Of a stretch of DNA of 64,000 nt, positions 8,749 through 17,316 are shown in pieces. Positions within the stretch are counted from its first letter, which is position 1. Each line of letters opens with the position of its first letter. The translations under genes and the position numbers were made by a program. Source of the stretch: SpSt-333 sp964371615 (GTDB lineage Bacteria > Bacteroidota > Ignavibacteria > UBA10030 > UBA8401); NCBI GenBank assembly GCA_964371615.1, contig CAYJMS010000007.1, positions 11,763 through 75,762 of the forward strand. The letters are read 5' to 3'. A model generated the notes under the pieces. The model did not search any database. It saw nothing but the letters and a program-made list of their open reading frames with translations, and was not told the origin of the DNA.

Positions 8749-9344
8749 GTATTACCGTATTTCATGATACTCTCAATATATTTCCCGATGATATCAAATT
8801 CCAAATTTACTTTGGTCCCAACACCATACGCATGAAATATTGTGTGCGTATAGGTATAGGGTATAATGGCAATCGTACATTCGTTTCTTTTCGTTAACCG
8901 CGCCACCGTCAAACTCGTGCCGTCAACAGAAATAGATCCGACAGAGATGAGGTATTTCCGAAACCGAGACGGGAACCGAAAAGTATACATCCAACTCGAA
9001 CCCAATACGTCGACACGAGTCACAGTACCAGTCGTATCGACATGTCCCTGAACGAGATGTCCGCCCAATCGATCATGTAATTTCACCGACCGTTCGAGGT
9101 TTACTTCGTTTGTCACTGTAACGTCCTTGAAACTCGATTTGAGTATTGTTTCTTTTACCACCTGGACGACAAAATATGTCGGTGCTTTTTTTACAACGGT
9201 GAGACACACGCCGTTGACAGCGATGCTATTATCAATCCCGATTCCTTTGAGTACCTTTTTGGCAGAGATGGATATTTCCAGTCCATCTTTCATTTTTTTT
9301 ATGGACCGTATTGTCCCGACTTCTTCAACTATTCCGGTAAACAT
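8745..9344 (-). CDS. ribE: Riboflavin synthase, alpha subunit
   Basis: The enzyme dismutates two lumazine molecules into riboflavin. It has the expected tandem lumazine-binding barrels, the first opening MFTGIVEEVGTI and the second starting near GHLVQGHVDTTG, with 199 residues in all, a normal size. Both repeats carry the SIAVNGVCLTV / SISVDGTSLTV type motif that forms the ligand pocket. It lies 3 bases after the beta-lactamase-fold gene and overlaps the PASTA gene. RibD is one gene further upstream; no ribBA or ribH is present in the window, and no FMN riboswitch sequence is visible ahead of any of these genes. Confidence 0.94.
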   Translation of the reverse strand: MFTGIVEEVGTIRSIKKMKDGLEISISAKKVLKGIGIDNSIAVNGVCLTVVKKAPTYFVVQVVKETILKSSFKDVTVTNEVNLERSVKLHDRLGGHLVQGHVDTTGTVTRVDVLGSSWMYTFRFPSRFRKYLISVGSISVDGTSLTVARLTKRNECTIAIIPYTYTHTIFHAYGVGTKVNLEFDIIGKYIESIMKYGNT

Positions 9345-9347
9345 ACA

Positions 9348-10235
9348 CTACTCCGTACAATAATCATATATCACTCGAGAGATCCGCGCAATGCAATCAA
9401 TCCCTTCTGCATTCGACTTCAGATTTTTTGAAAGAATTACCAGCACATAGGCATGTCCATCAGGCAGATAGACAATGCCGGAGTCATGCTGCACGTTTGT
9501 GATCGATCCGGTTTTGTGCGCAACAATGACGTTTTCCGGTAATAACGCCGGTATCATAATTTTAAATTTTTGTCGCCGCAGGACATCCACCATTTCTTTG
9601 CTTGCCGCCGCAGAAATGCACCGACCCGTTGCTATTTTTTCATAAAGCAGTGCCAGGTCGAATGCCGTTGTCACATTGTTCTTACCCGCTTGATATGCTT
9701 TACCGTCTTCCACTCCTCTCAGCACCTGAATGTCGTGCATACCGAATGAATTCATCGTTTTCATGACATTTTGCGGATCCACCTTCTCGATCAATATGTT
9801 CGTCGCGAGGTTGCTGCTGACAGTGATCATTTTCTCCATTAAACTTCGCACTGTTTCCTTTTTCCCGATTCTGTCATATAAATGATCGTCACTATCTTCC
9901 GATATATCCATTGTATAGGGACTGCCATCGATAATGCTTTTAAAGGTATTGACAACATCGACCGAGTCCTCTAACGAAAATTGCTTTTGTTCAACCTGAT
10001 TGTAAATTTCTACCATGACCGGCGTTTTCATCGTACTTGCAGCGTGGAATATTTCCCGCTCATTAATGGAAAGGTTTTCACCGGAGCGAAGGTCCTTCAT
10101 TACAACGGCATACGTCCCTTGTGTCGATGCTATAATTTCTTCAATCTTTTTCTTTGTATCGTAAAGATTTTTCATTTCTTTATTCATAGATACGGATAGC
10201 AGAGAGACACAGAACAGAAGCACTAAGATTTTCAT
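9348..10235 (-). CDS. Exported class A beta-lactamase-fold serine hydrolase
   Basis: After a hydrophobic export signal (MKILVLLFCVSLLSVS) this 295-residue protein carries all three motifs of the penicillin-recognising serine fold: S67-T-M-K70, S140-S-N142 (in place of the usual SDN) and K241-T-G243. A Glu-containing omega-loop-like segment, RGVEDGKAYQAGKNN, lies near 173-187. Class A enzymes hydrolyse beta-lactams by acyl-enzyme formation. The spacing fits class A, but many environmental homologues are uncharacterised peptidases or esterases. It lies between ribD (4-base overlap) and ribE (3-base gap), so it is expressed with riboflavin genes and not behind a dedicated ampR-like regulator. 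Resistance activity is not established. Confidence 0.85.
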   Translation of the reverse strand: MKILVLLFCVSLLSVSMNKEMKNLYDTKKKIEEIIASTQGTYAVVMKDLRSGENLSINEREIFHAASTMKTPVMVEIYNQVEQKQFSLEDSVDVVNTFKSIIDGSPYTMDISEDSDDHLYDRIGKKETVRSLMEKMITVSSNLATNILIEKVDPQNVMKTMNSFGMHDIQVLRGVEDGKAYQAGKNNVTTAFDLALLYEKIATGRCISAAASKEMVDVLRRQKFKIMIPALLPENVIVAHKTGSITNVQHDSGIVYLPDGHAYVLVILSKNLKSNAEGIDCIARISRVIYDYCTE

Positions 10236-11326
10236 GACGACCTCTCGGTGATATATATTTCATCTACAGTATCATTCCCAAACCGCATTGTATGTTTGAT
10301 TTGTGCAACAATCGGACGGCGCACCAAGCCAAAAAGACTCAATCCGCCATGGAATTTTTTTACTGCGGTAAACAAATACATTTTATCGACAATCCCCGCA
10401 TTGAGGAATTCGGCATACAGTTGTTGTCCTCCTTCAATCAATAGCGAAGAAATTTTGTGCTTCGCCAGATCTTTCACTATTACACGCAGATCGATCTTTC
10501 CTCGTATCGATGATAACGGAACCACCACCACGCCTTTGGTTTCGAGACGAAGGACAGCAGATAGTTTTTTTTTTGCTGTATTTATCGCCGTGTATACTAT
10601 GGTTGGCGCCCCATCATTAAATATCTTTTTATTTGATGCGACAGACAAATTCCCATCGACCACGATTCTGATAGGATTTCTTCCGCGAACGGTTCGCACG
10701 GTGAGCCGGGGGTCGTCGGCTGTGACGGTTCCGGCGCCGACAAGGACAGCATCATATTCATTCCGCAATGAGTGCACAAATTTTCGCGATGCGGCATTCG
10801 TGATCCACTTCGATGTCCTATCAGGCCGGGCTATATATCCGTCACTGGTTTGCGCAGCTTTCAGCGCAATAAATGGCATACCGGTTGTGATGAATTTCCT
10901 ATATTTCTCATTGCACCGATCACTTTGTCGACGCAGGATGCCGATGTCGCATTGCACACCATTCCGACGCAATTTAGCAACGCTTTTCCCCTTTACCAAT
11001 GGATTGGGATCGTATCCTGATATTACGACTCTAGAAAATCCATGCTGCAGAATTTCATCTACGCACGGAGGAGTATTACCGTAATGGAAGCAAGGTTCCA
11101 GATTGATGTAGATCGTAGATCCTTTGAGTGCAGTTTTGTCTTTCACGGCATTAATCGCATTGATTTCAGCATGCGGTCCGCCGTATTTTTTATGATATCC
11201 CTCGCCCAGCACTTTCCCGTTTTTTACGATTACCGCACCCACCAACGGATTCGGACTTGTCAATCCTTTTCCGTTTGCCGCCAGTTGCAGGCAACGCTCC
11301 ATCCAGAATTCATCACTCATACTCAA
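10232..11326 (-). CDS. ribD: Bifunctional riboflavin deaminase/reductase
   Basis: RibD deaminates and then reduces the pyrimidine intermediate of riboflavin synthesis. The N-terminal half is a zinc cytidine-deaminase-like domain with H52-A-E54 and the PCxxxxNTPPC cluster (C79 and C88). The C-terminal half (about 148-360) is the NADPH-dependent reductase with SDGYIA and GAGTVTADDPRL. The length of 364 residues is normal for the fusion. The stop overlaps the start of the beta-lactamase-fold gene. A 58-base gap separates it from the oxidoreductase gene upstream, the largest break in this run and a possible internal promoter site. Confidence 0.95.
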   Translation of the reverse strand: MSMSDEFWMERCLQLAANGKGLTSPNPLVGAVIVKNGKVLGEGYHKKYGGPHAEINAINAVKDKTALKGSTIYINLEPCFHYGNTPPCVDEILQHGFSRVVISGYDPNPLVKGKSVAKLRRNGVQCDIGILRRQSDRCNEKYRKFITTGMPFIALKAAQTSDGYIARPDRTSKWITNAASRKFVHSLRNEYDAVLVGAGTVTADDPRLTVRTVRGRNPIRIVVDGNLSVASNKKIFNDGAPTIVYTAINTAKKKLSAVLRLETKGVVVVPLSSIRGKIDLRVIVKDLAKHKISSLLIEGGQQLYAEFLNAGIVDKMYLFTAVKKFHGGLSLFGLVRRPIVAQIKHTMRFGNDTVDEIYITERSS

Positions 11327-11384
11327 TTATCCCGATGGAATCTATTGCGTTTTTGGTATAATTCGTACCAATGCCAAGCTTCCA

Positions 11385-12401
11385 TCATTTAAAAAGAATT
11401 TCTTTTCGTTTCTTTGTCGAACGGTAAATCGCATCCACTATCTTCATCCTCTGAACAGCTTCCTGTGCAGTAGAAATCACCGGATGGATTCCCCGAACAG
11501 CACCGACAAAATGTTTCAATTCATTTTCATACGATTTTTTCAATGCATTTTGCGATGTGTCGGTTTTCACCGGTGTAACATTTACGACATTTCCGTGCAT
11601 TTCTTTATGGATCTTCAGCGGATTGATCTTGCCGCTTCCCTGTTCACCGTAGATATTACAGTAGTACAGTTCACTCTCAATATGAAAATTCCAGCTGACT
11701 TCGATCGTAATTGTAGCGCCGTTTTTCATCGTGAGGTATACCACGGAAGAGTCTTCGACTTTTGTCTTATGTGCATAATTCGTCGCATTAACGCGCTCCA
11801 CTTCGGGATATCCGGTCATCCACAGTGCAAGATCCAGCATCACAATTCCAAGATCGAGAAAAGCACCCCCGCCCGATAATTTTTCCTGCAACAGCCAACT
11901 GCTTTCAGACGACGGTTTCTTCAACCAACCTGCTTTTACATAAAACACTTTTCCGATGTCGTTGTTTTCGATAAAACTTCGAAGCATCATCGAATCCGTC
12001 CGGAACCGGTGATTCATTCCGACCATCAGTTTTCTTTTATTTTTACGCACCGCTTCTGCGATACGGATTGCTTCATCGTACTTTCGTGCGATCGGTTTCT
12101 CCACAAACACATCGCGTTTCATTTCAACGCTTGCGATTGCGATTTCGGTATGGGCATCGGTGGAAGTACAAATATCCACCGCGTCAAGTTCTTCGTTTTT
12201 CAGCATTTCTCCGTAATCAGAATAAAACCGCGGGATACCATAACGTTCCGCAATCGCTTTTGCACGGTTCTTGTCCCGATCGCAGACACACGGTATTTCG
12301 ACATCGGTAAATCTGGTCAACACAGGAAGGTGAAACACCTGTGCAATCCATCCTAAACCCACGATACCGATTTTCGGTTTGTCGATGTTTGATTCTGCCA
12401 T
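11385..12401 (-). CDS. Gfo/Idh/MocA-family NAD(P)-dependent oxidoreductase
   Basis: This 338-residue protein has an N-terminal Rossmann domain (GIVGLGWIAQVFHLPVL near 12-28), the EKPIA motif with the conserved active-site lysine near residue 97, and a C-terminal alpha/beta domain. The family oxidises or reduces sugars, inositols and their derivatives. The substrate cannot be deduced here. It follows dxs by 2 bases and precedes ribD, so it belongs to the same transcript, but neither neighbour suggests a sugar pathway. It could act on cell-envelope sugars, which would match nagA at the end of the run; that is speculation. Confidence 0.88.
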   Translation of the reverse strand: MAESNIDKPKIGIVGLGWIAQVFHLPVLTRFTDVEIPCVCDRDKNRAKAIAERYGIPRFYSDYGEMLKNEELDAVDICTSTDAHTEIAIASVEMKRDVFVEKPIARKYDEAIRIAEAVRKNKRKLMVGMNHRFRTDSMMLRSFIENNDIGKVFYVKAGWLKKPSSESSWLLQEKLSGGGAFLDLGIVMLDLALWMTGYPEVERVNATNYAHKTKVEDSSVVYLTMKNGATITIEVSWNFHIESELYYCNIYGEQGSGKINPLKIHKEMHGNVVNVTPVKTDTSQNALKKSYENELKHFVGAVRGIHPVISTAQEAVQRMKIVDAIYRSTKKRKEILFK

Positions 12402-12403
12402 AA

Positions 12404-14344
12404 TTACAATGCTTTACGTTCAGGGAAATAGTTTGTTTGATCAGCACGATGATAGAACGCTTTCACGACAGCTGCAATACCCTCCGCGTCGAGCGATGTT
12501 GCTCGCAACAGTTCTGACGGCGAACCATGGGTGACAAAATTGTCCGACAGGCCGTGGATAAGCAACCGGCCGTTCCAGGTATTGAATTCATGCAATTTTT
12601 CCGATACTGCCGATCCAAAACCGCCCATTACACTATTTTCTTCCACCGTTACAATCATCGAAAATTTGTGAGCAATCTGCTCCAGCAATTCCGTATCCAA
12701 CGGCTTAATAAACTTCATATTAACCACTTCGGCAAGGATGCCATCTTTTTCCAGCCGTTCCGCCGCTCGCATGGATTGATTTACCATCGTTCCCACTGCA
12801 AGAATGGCGATATCGTTTCCCGACCGCAATACCTCTGCTTTGCCAATGGGAATAGCGGAGAATTCCGGTTTCAATGGTATGCCGTAACAATTTCCTCGCG
12901 GATATCGGATCGCTATAGGGCCGCCCTTGTGTTGTACGGCAGTGAAGAGCATATCTCTCAATTCATTCTCATCTTTGGGAGCCATAATGACCATCTTGGG
13001 TATACACCGCAGAAACGAGAGATCAAGAACACCATGATGCGTCGGTCCATCGGCTCCGACAAGACCAGCCCGGTCCATCACAAAGACAACATGCAAATCC
13101 TGTAAAGCGACATCGTGAACGATTTGGTCAAATGCGCGCTGAATAAATGTAGAATAAATTGCAACGACAGGGATGTATCCTTCCGTCGCAAGACCCGCTG
13201 CAAAGGTAACGGCATGCTGTTCGGCAATGCCAACATCAAAAAATTTTTCCGGTATTGCCTTTTGAAGCACATCAAGACCGGTTCCGTCTGGCATCGCCGC
13301 CGTAATGCCGACAACAGCAGGATTCGATGTGCAGATCTCCACCAATGCATTTCCGAAAATCTTCGTATACGAAGGTGGTGCATCTGTTTTTGGAGAAATA
13401 CCGGTCAACTTGTCGAACGGTGTTACACCGTGGAGTCTGGAGGCATCCTTTTCCGCCGGTTCGTATCCTTTTCCCTTTTCGGTAATAACATGCAACAGTA
13501 TCGGACCTTTGAGATCTTTTACATGCTGTAACACTTCGACAAGCTTTACGACATTATGTCCGTTGAACGGACCAAAGTACCGAAAGCCGAGCGCTTCAAA
13601 CATCATGCCCGGTGTGACGAGTGCTTTAACTCCTTTTTCAAGTTTACTTGCAACGACCCTCAATCGATCGCCAAAGACATCAAGTTTGCCGGTGAGGTCC
13701 CAGACATTGGCTTTAAATTTGTTGTATGAAGGATGCGTTAATGCTTCGGAAAAATAATCGTGTAACGACCATAGTGTCGGATTGTTCGACGACAACGAGA
13801 CCATTTTATTGTCATTCAAGATGACGATCATATCCTTCTTTAAAAGCCCGGCATTATTCAATGCCTCGTATGCCATACCTCCGGTCAAGGAACCGTCTCC
13901 GACGACGGCGATGACTTTAAAATTTTTCTTAGAAAAATCTCGGGCAACGGCCATTCCCAATGCTGCCGAGATCGCCGTATTGGCGTGACCCGCACCAAAG
14001 GTATCATACTCACTTTCGTCGCGGCGCAGAAAGCCGCTGAGTCCTCCTAATTGACGAATCGAATGGAGCAGGTCTTTCCTTCCTGTCAATATTTTATGCG
14101 GATACGCCTGATGGCCCGTATCCCAGACAAGTTTATCGACAGGTGTATTGAATACATAATGAAGGGCAACAGTTAATTCCACGGCACCTAATCCCGCTCC
14201 CAGATGTCCGCCGGACCGTGAGACTGAATCGACCAGATGATCCCGCACTTCTTTGCATACTGTCCGCAAATTTTGGACATCGAGATTTCGCAAATCCTGC
14301 GGATAGTGTATGTCTTTGAGGTATGTTGATTCTAATTGGTTCAT
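12404..14344 (-). CDS. dxs: 1-Deoxy-D-xylulose-5-phosphate synthase
   Basis: Dxs joins pyruvate and glyceraldehyde-3-phosphate, using thiamine diphosphate, in the first step of the MEP isoprenoid pathway. The length of 646 residues is standard. The ThDP motif GDGSLTGGMAYEALNNAG lies near residue 150, and the second half carries DVGIAEQHAVTFAAGLA and MDRAGLVGADGPTHHG as in transketolase-like enzymes. It overlaps the xseB stop by 4 bases, a neighbour relationship (xseB-dxs) that is common in bacteria. The oxidoreductase follows 2 bases later. Confidence 0.96.
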   Translation of the reverse strand: MNQLESTYLKDIHYPQDLRNLDVQNLRTVCKEVRDHLVDSVSRSGGHLGAGLGAVELTVALHYVFNTPVDKLVWDTGHQAYPHKILTGRKDLLHSIRQLGGLSGFLRRDESEYDTFGAGHANTAISAALGMAVARDFSKKNFKVIAVVGDGSLTGGMAYEALNNAGLLKKDMIVILNDNKMVSLSSNNPTLWSLHDYFSEALTHPSYNKFKANVWDLTGKLDVFGDRLRVVASKLEKGVKALVTPGMMFEALGFRYFGPFNGHNVVKLVEVLQHVKDLKGPILLHVITEKGKGYEPAEKDASRLHGVTPFDKLTGISPKTDAPPSYTKIFGNALVEICTSNPAVVGITAAMPDGTGLDVLQKAIPEKFFDVGIAEQHAVTFAAGLATEGYIPVVAIYSTFIQRAFDQIVHDVALQDLHVVFVMDRAGLVGADGPTHHGVLDLSFLRCIPKMVIMAPKDENELRDMLFTAVQHKGGPIAIRYPRGNCYGIPLKPEFSAIPIGKAEVLRSGNDIAILAVGTMVNQSMRAAERLEKDGILAEVVNMKFIKPLDTELLEQIAHKFSMIVTVEENSVMGGFGSAVSEKLHEFNTWNGRLLIHGLSDNFVTHGSPSELLRATSLDAEGIAAVVKAFYHRADQTNYFPERKAL

Positions 14345-14577
14345 TCTTGTTCAAAATCCGAAATGGTGTATTTCCCGTTAATATCTTTCGATAATTGTTT
14401 GATTTTTATCTCCGCCTTATTCAGAAACTCTAAACACTCTTTCGATAGTTTAATACCCTCTTCAAACAACTCAATAGAGTGCTCCAACGGTACATTTCCC
14501 TGTTCGAGATCGGAAACAATTTTTTCCAATCGCTGCAGAGTATGTTCAAACGATCCTTTAGTTTCTTTTTTTGCCAT
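14341..14577 (-). CDS. xseB: Exodeoxyribonuclease VII small subunit
   Basis: XseB wraps around XseA in the single-strand-specific exonuclease VII. The preferred start gives 78 residues (MAKKETKGSFEHTLQRLE), the usual size, with the hallmark helical hairpin LEKIVSDLEQGNVPLEHSI and the second helix ending IKIKQLSKD. The frame is open 16 codons further upstream, but that would lie deeper inside xseA and lacks family similarity. The chosen start overlaps the end of xseA by 20 bases, consistent with translational coupling that fixes subunit ratio, and its own stop overlaps dxs. Confidence 0.92.
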   Translation of the reverse strand: MAKKETKGSFEHTLQRLEKIVSDLEQGNVPLEHSIELFEEGIKLSKECLEFLNKAEIKIKQLSKDINGKYTISDFEQE

Positions 14578-15778
14578 GAGTATATACTTCTTTTCTCCGA
14601 ACGGTGGTTTGCATTCTACCGTCATAAAATTCGATTACTGCATCGTGTTTTTCCTGTATGAGTGCCGCACTGGGGATGAATTTTCCGTTTTGTTTCACTA
14701 TTGCATAACCCCGCCGCAACGTGAGCATGGGGTCTAATAGGTTTATCCTGCCGGAAAGAAGATGAAACCGATGGTGATTCGATTGAAGATTAATCTGTGT
14801 GCTGTGTTCGAGTCTACGAATCATTTCATCCGCACGCTGGCTTTTTTGCCTAAGAAGGTCCTGCGGTTTGTTGAATGAATAACTGTGTATGAGATGCTCT
14901 ATGGATAGTCTCTGCGAAGCAATTACATGCGCCATGGTATTGGACATAGTATAGCAAATATTGCCTATAAGTTCAATGAGTTCATTTTTGTCCTTCACCG
15001 CTAATTCTGCCGCAGCGGAAGGAGTTGGAGCACGTAAATCCGCAACAAAATCGCTAATGCTGAAATCTATTTCATGTCCTACTGCACTGATAATCGGTAT
15101 CACCGATGCAAAGATGGAGCGGGCAACAATTTCTTCGTTGAAAGCCCAAAGATCTTCCAAAGAGCCTCCACCACGGCCAACAATAATGACGTCGACGGTT
15201 TGGTTTTGATTGAGTGCTTCGATAGCCCCGACGATCTCTTCCGCTGCCCCTATTCCCTGCACCTTAACAGGGACCACGATCACCTCGACGGCGGGCATTC
15301 TCCGTGTTAGTACTGATAAAACATCATGGAGAGCCGCTCCCGTCGGTGAAGTGACTATGCCGATTCTGACCGGGAAAAGGGGAATTGGTTTCTTGTGATC
15401 GGAATTGAATAATCCTTCCGCTTGAAGTTTTTGCTTTAACCGCTCAAATGCCAATTGAAGTTCGCCGACTCCTAATGGCTGAAGGTGAATACAATCGAGT
15501 TGGTAATTTCCTCGAGGTTCATAGACAGAGACGGATCCTCGAGCAATTACTTTCATTCCATCGGTCGGTTTGAAAAGTAATTGTTGTACACGATTCCTCC
15601 ACATAACGCATGATATCTGCGCCCCGTCATCCTTGAGCGTAAAATATGCATGGCCGGAAGAATGCAATTTAAAATTCGACAATTCCCCCTGCACCATAAT
15701 ATTCGAAAAGCCGAGTTCCAATACCCCTTTGATCTGCCGGGTCAGTTCGGAGACGGTTTTTATATTATTTTTTTGCAT
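14558..15778 (-). CDS. xseA: Exodeoxyribonuclease VII large subunit
   Basis: XseA is the catalytic subunit of exonuclease VII, which degrades single-stranded DNA during repair. An N-terminal OB fold (about 1-105, beginning TVSELTRQIKGVLEL) precedes the catalytic domain with RIGIVTSPTGAALHD, VIIVGRGGGSLEDLWAFN and AVGHEIDFSISDFVADLRA. A coiled-coil region follows. At 406 residues it is complete. It is the first gene of the ten-gene minus-strand run and is divergent from bshB1 across 90 bases, where the promoters of both should lie. Confidence 0.95.
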   Translation of the reverse strand: MQKNNIKTVSELTRQIKGVLELGFSNIMVQGELSNFKLHSSGHAYFTLKDDGAQISCVMWRNRVQQLLFKPTDGMKVIARGSVSVYEPRGNYQLDCIHLQPLGVGELQLAFERLKQKLQAEGLFNSDHKKPIPLFPVRIGIVTSPTGAALHDVLSVLTRRMPAVEVIVVPVKVQGIGAAEEIVGAIEALNQNQTVDVIIVGRGGGSLEDLWAFNEEIVARSIFASVIPIISAVGHEIDFSISDFVADLRAPTPSAAAELAVKDKNELIELIGNICYTMSNTMAHVIASQRLSIEHLIHSYSFNKPQDLLRQKSQRADEMIRRLEHSTQINLQSNHHRFHLLSGRINLLDPMLTLRRGYAIVKQNGKFIPSAALIQEKHDAVIEFYDGRMQTTVRRKEVYTHGKKRN

Positions 15779-15868
15779 AGAAGAATATAATCAAAAGAGT
15801 GCGAATAATAAAAACCTTACTTATATTAATGTTCAGACCGTAACACTTCATCACGAGAAGAGAAATCA

Positions 15869-16585
15869 ATGAAACTCGATGTATTAGCGATAGCCGCACA
15901 TCCGGACGATATTGAACTTTCCAGCGCAGGGACTGTTGCCACATTGGTGGCATCAGGAAAGAGCGTTGGAATACTTGACCTTACAGAAGGTGAACTCGGT
16001 ACGCGAGGCACAAGGGAAACCAGACGACAAGAGGCTGCCAATGCCGCACAGATACTGGGACTCTCGATGCGTACTAACCTCCATCTTCCCGACGGAAATA
16101 TCGAAGTATCGACAAAAAACGTCCATACATTGATCCGCATAATCAGAGCGTATCAACCGAACCTCCTTTTAATCCCCCATTGGCAGGAGCGTCATCCGGA
16201 TCATGTCCATGCTCACCATTTGGCAAAGGAAGCATGGTTTTACAGCGGTTTAGAAAAGATCACAACGCGGTTTAATGGGAAAAAGCAAAGCCCGTTTCGT
16301 CCGTACAGATATTTTCATTTCATGCAAAAATATGAATTCCAACCATCTTTTATCGTTGATGTCTCAAATACCTATCACAAGAAAAAAGAGGCTTTGTCGG
16401 CATTTCAATCTCAGTTCCATAATCCTGATAGCAAAGAACGAGAGACAATGCTTACCTCTAAACATTTTCTTGAATCAATTTATGCCCGGGATAGGCACTT
16501 TGGGAGTCTAATTAATGTTGAGTATGGTGAAGCTTTTTATAGCATTGAACCAATCGGTGTTCATTCAATATTTTCAATCATTTAA
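15869..16585 (+). CDS. bshB1: Bacillithiol biosynthesis deacetylase BshB1
   Basis: BshB1 is a zinc enzyme that deacetylates GlcNAc-malate during synthesis of bacillithiol, a low-molecular-weight thiol. The LmbE/PIG-L fold is clear: metal ligands in A-H11-P-D-D14 and H109-P-D-H112, the GELGTRGTRETR loop, and the C-terminal FGSLINVEYGEAF segment that marks BshB1 rather than a mycothiol homologue. The length of 238 residues is standard. AGAAGAG lies 6 to 9 bases ahead of the ATG as a ribosome-binding site. BshA and BshC genes are not in the window. It heads a two-gene plus-strand unit with the DUF2318-like gene. Confidence 0.93.
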   Translation: MKLDVLAIAAHPDDIELSSAGTVATLVASGKSVGILDLTEGELGTRGTRETRRQEAANAAQILGLSMRTNLHLPDGNIEVSTKNVHTLIRIIRAYQPNLLLIPHWQERHPDHVHAHHLAKEAWFYSGLEKITTRFNGKKQSPFRPYRYFHFMQKYEFQPSFIVDVSNTYHKKKEALSAFQSQFHNPDSKERETMLTSKHFLESIYARDRHFGSLINVEYGEAFYSIEPIGVHSIFSII

Positions 16586-16599
16586 AAGGATTATTTGAC

Positions 16600-17235
16600 A
16601 TGAATTGTACCCTTTGCGGTGCTTCGGTTTTGGAAAATCAAAAATATTGTACCCATTGTGGTAATCCAATTTCTAATACTCACGACAGGCCATCACTCAT
16701 TGCACCTGTTCGGAAATCATTATTAATCCCAAAATTACTTCTGGCAGCAGTGTTTATCACCGGAATTATGTATTTCTCATTTACCCTGACGAGAAACTAT
16801 CATCCTATTATTGCAGATCAGCCTTCGACCGGTTTTGGCACTACCCCCGGACAGTCGAAAGTATCCAGCAAAAAGGTGACGGCCAGAATTGATGGTAATG
16901 ACATCATTATCGATGTTGAGAGCGTCATGTCTATGGGTCTCGTGCGATTTGAAGATCCCGAAGGAGTCCAAACAGTCCCGATCATTGCTTATATAACTCC
17001 CAGAGGTAAGATTGTTACTGCGATGAGTATCAGCGAATCATGCCGATCAAATGATTTTTATCTGCAAGGGAATAATATTCATTGTGCTTCCTGCCCTTCG
17101 TACTGGCATATGGAAAGTCTCGAAGCATACGCTTGCTGCCAAAAATATTATCCTGATCCCATACCGAGCACCGTAGAAAGAGGAATACTTCGAATTTCAA
17201 AAAGCACCGTTCGGGAGTGGAGAACGCGGATTTAA
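16600..17235 (+). CDS. Zinc-ribbon, membrane-anchored DUF2318-like protein
   Basis: The 211-residue protein begins with a zinc ribbon (C3-x-x-C6 and C17-x-x-C20), has one membrane helix near residues 45-63 and an external domain. Near the C terminus, SESCRSNDFYLQGNNIHC followed by ASCPSYWH and the closing CC...PIPS pattern match DUF2318, whose cysteines may bind a metal or iron-sulfur centre. The preceding PIIAYITPRGKIVTA strand pair also fits. It follows bshB1 by 14 bases and converges on ccmF. A link to thiol or metal chemistry is suggested by both neighbours but not shown. Confidence 0.75.
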   Translation: MNCTLCGASVLENQKYCTHCGNPISNTHDRPSLIAPVRKSLLIPKLLLAAVFITGIMYFSFTLTRNYHPIIADQPSTGFGTTPGQSKVSSKKVTARIDGNDIIIDVESVMSMGLVRFEDPEGVQTVPIIAYITPRGKIVTAMSISESCRSNDFYLQGNNIHCASCPSYWHMESLEAYACCQKYYPDPIPSTVERGILRISKSTVREWRTRI

Positions 17236-17265
17236 TTGGTGCTGGTTCATACATCCTGCAGAAAT

Positions 17266-17294
17266 AAAAAAACCGAGCATTGCTCGGTTTTTTT
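17266..17294. terminator. Bidirectional terminator between the DUF2318-like gene and ccmF
   Basis: AACCGAGC pairs with GCTCGGTT around a 3-base loop, with A-rich sequence on the left and seven T on the right. It sits between two convergent genes and can end both the bshB1 transcript (plus) and the ccm transcript (minus). Confidence 0.88.
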
Positions 17295-17316
17295 ATAGTG
17301 GCGTCCATATACGGGA

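Noticed and set aside
10248..11084. A 278-codon open frame on the plus strand
   Set aside because: It is the antisense of ribD, has no recognisable motifs and low-complexity composition, while ribD on the opposite strand is complete and conserved.
8745..11384. FMN riboswitch for the riboflavin genes
   Set aside because: The genes are internal to a long run with gaps of 0-58 bases, too short for the conserved FMN element, and none of its conserved boxes can be seen.
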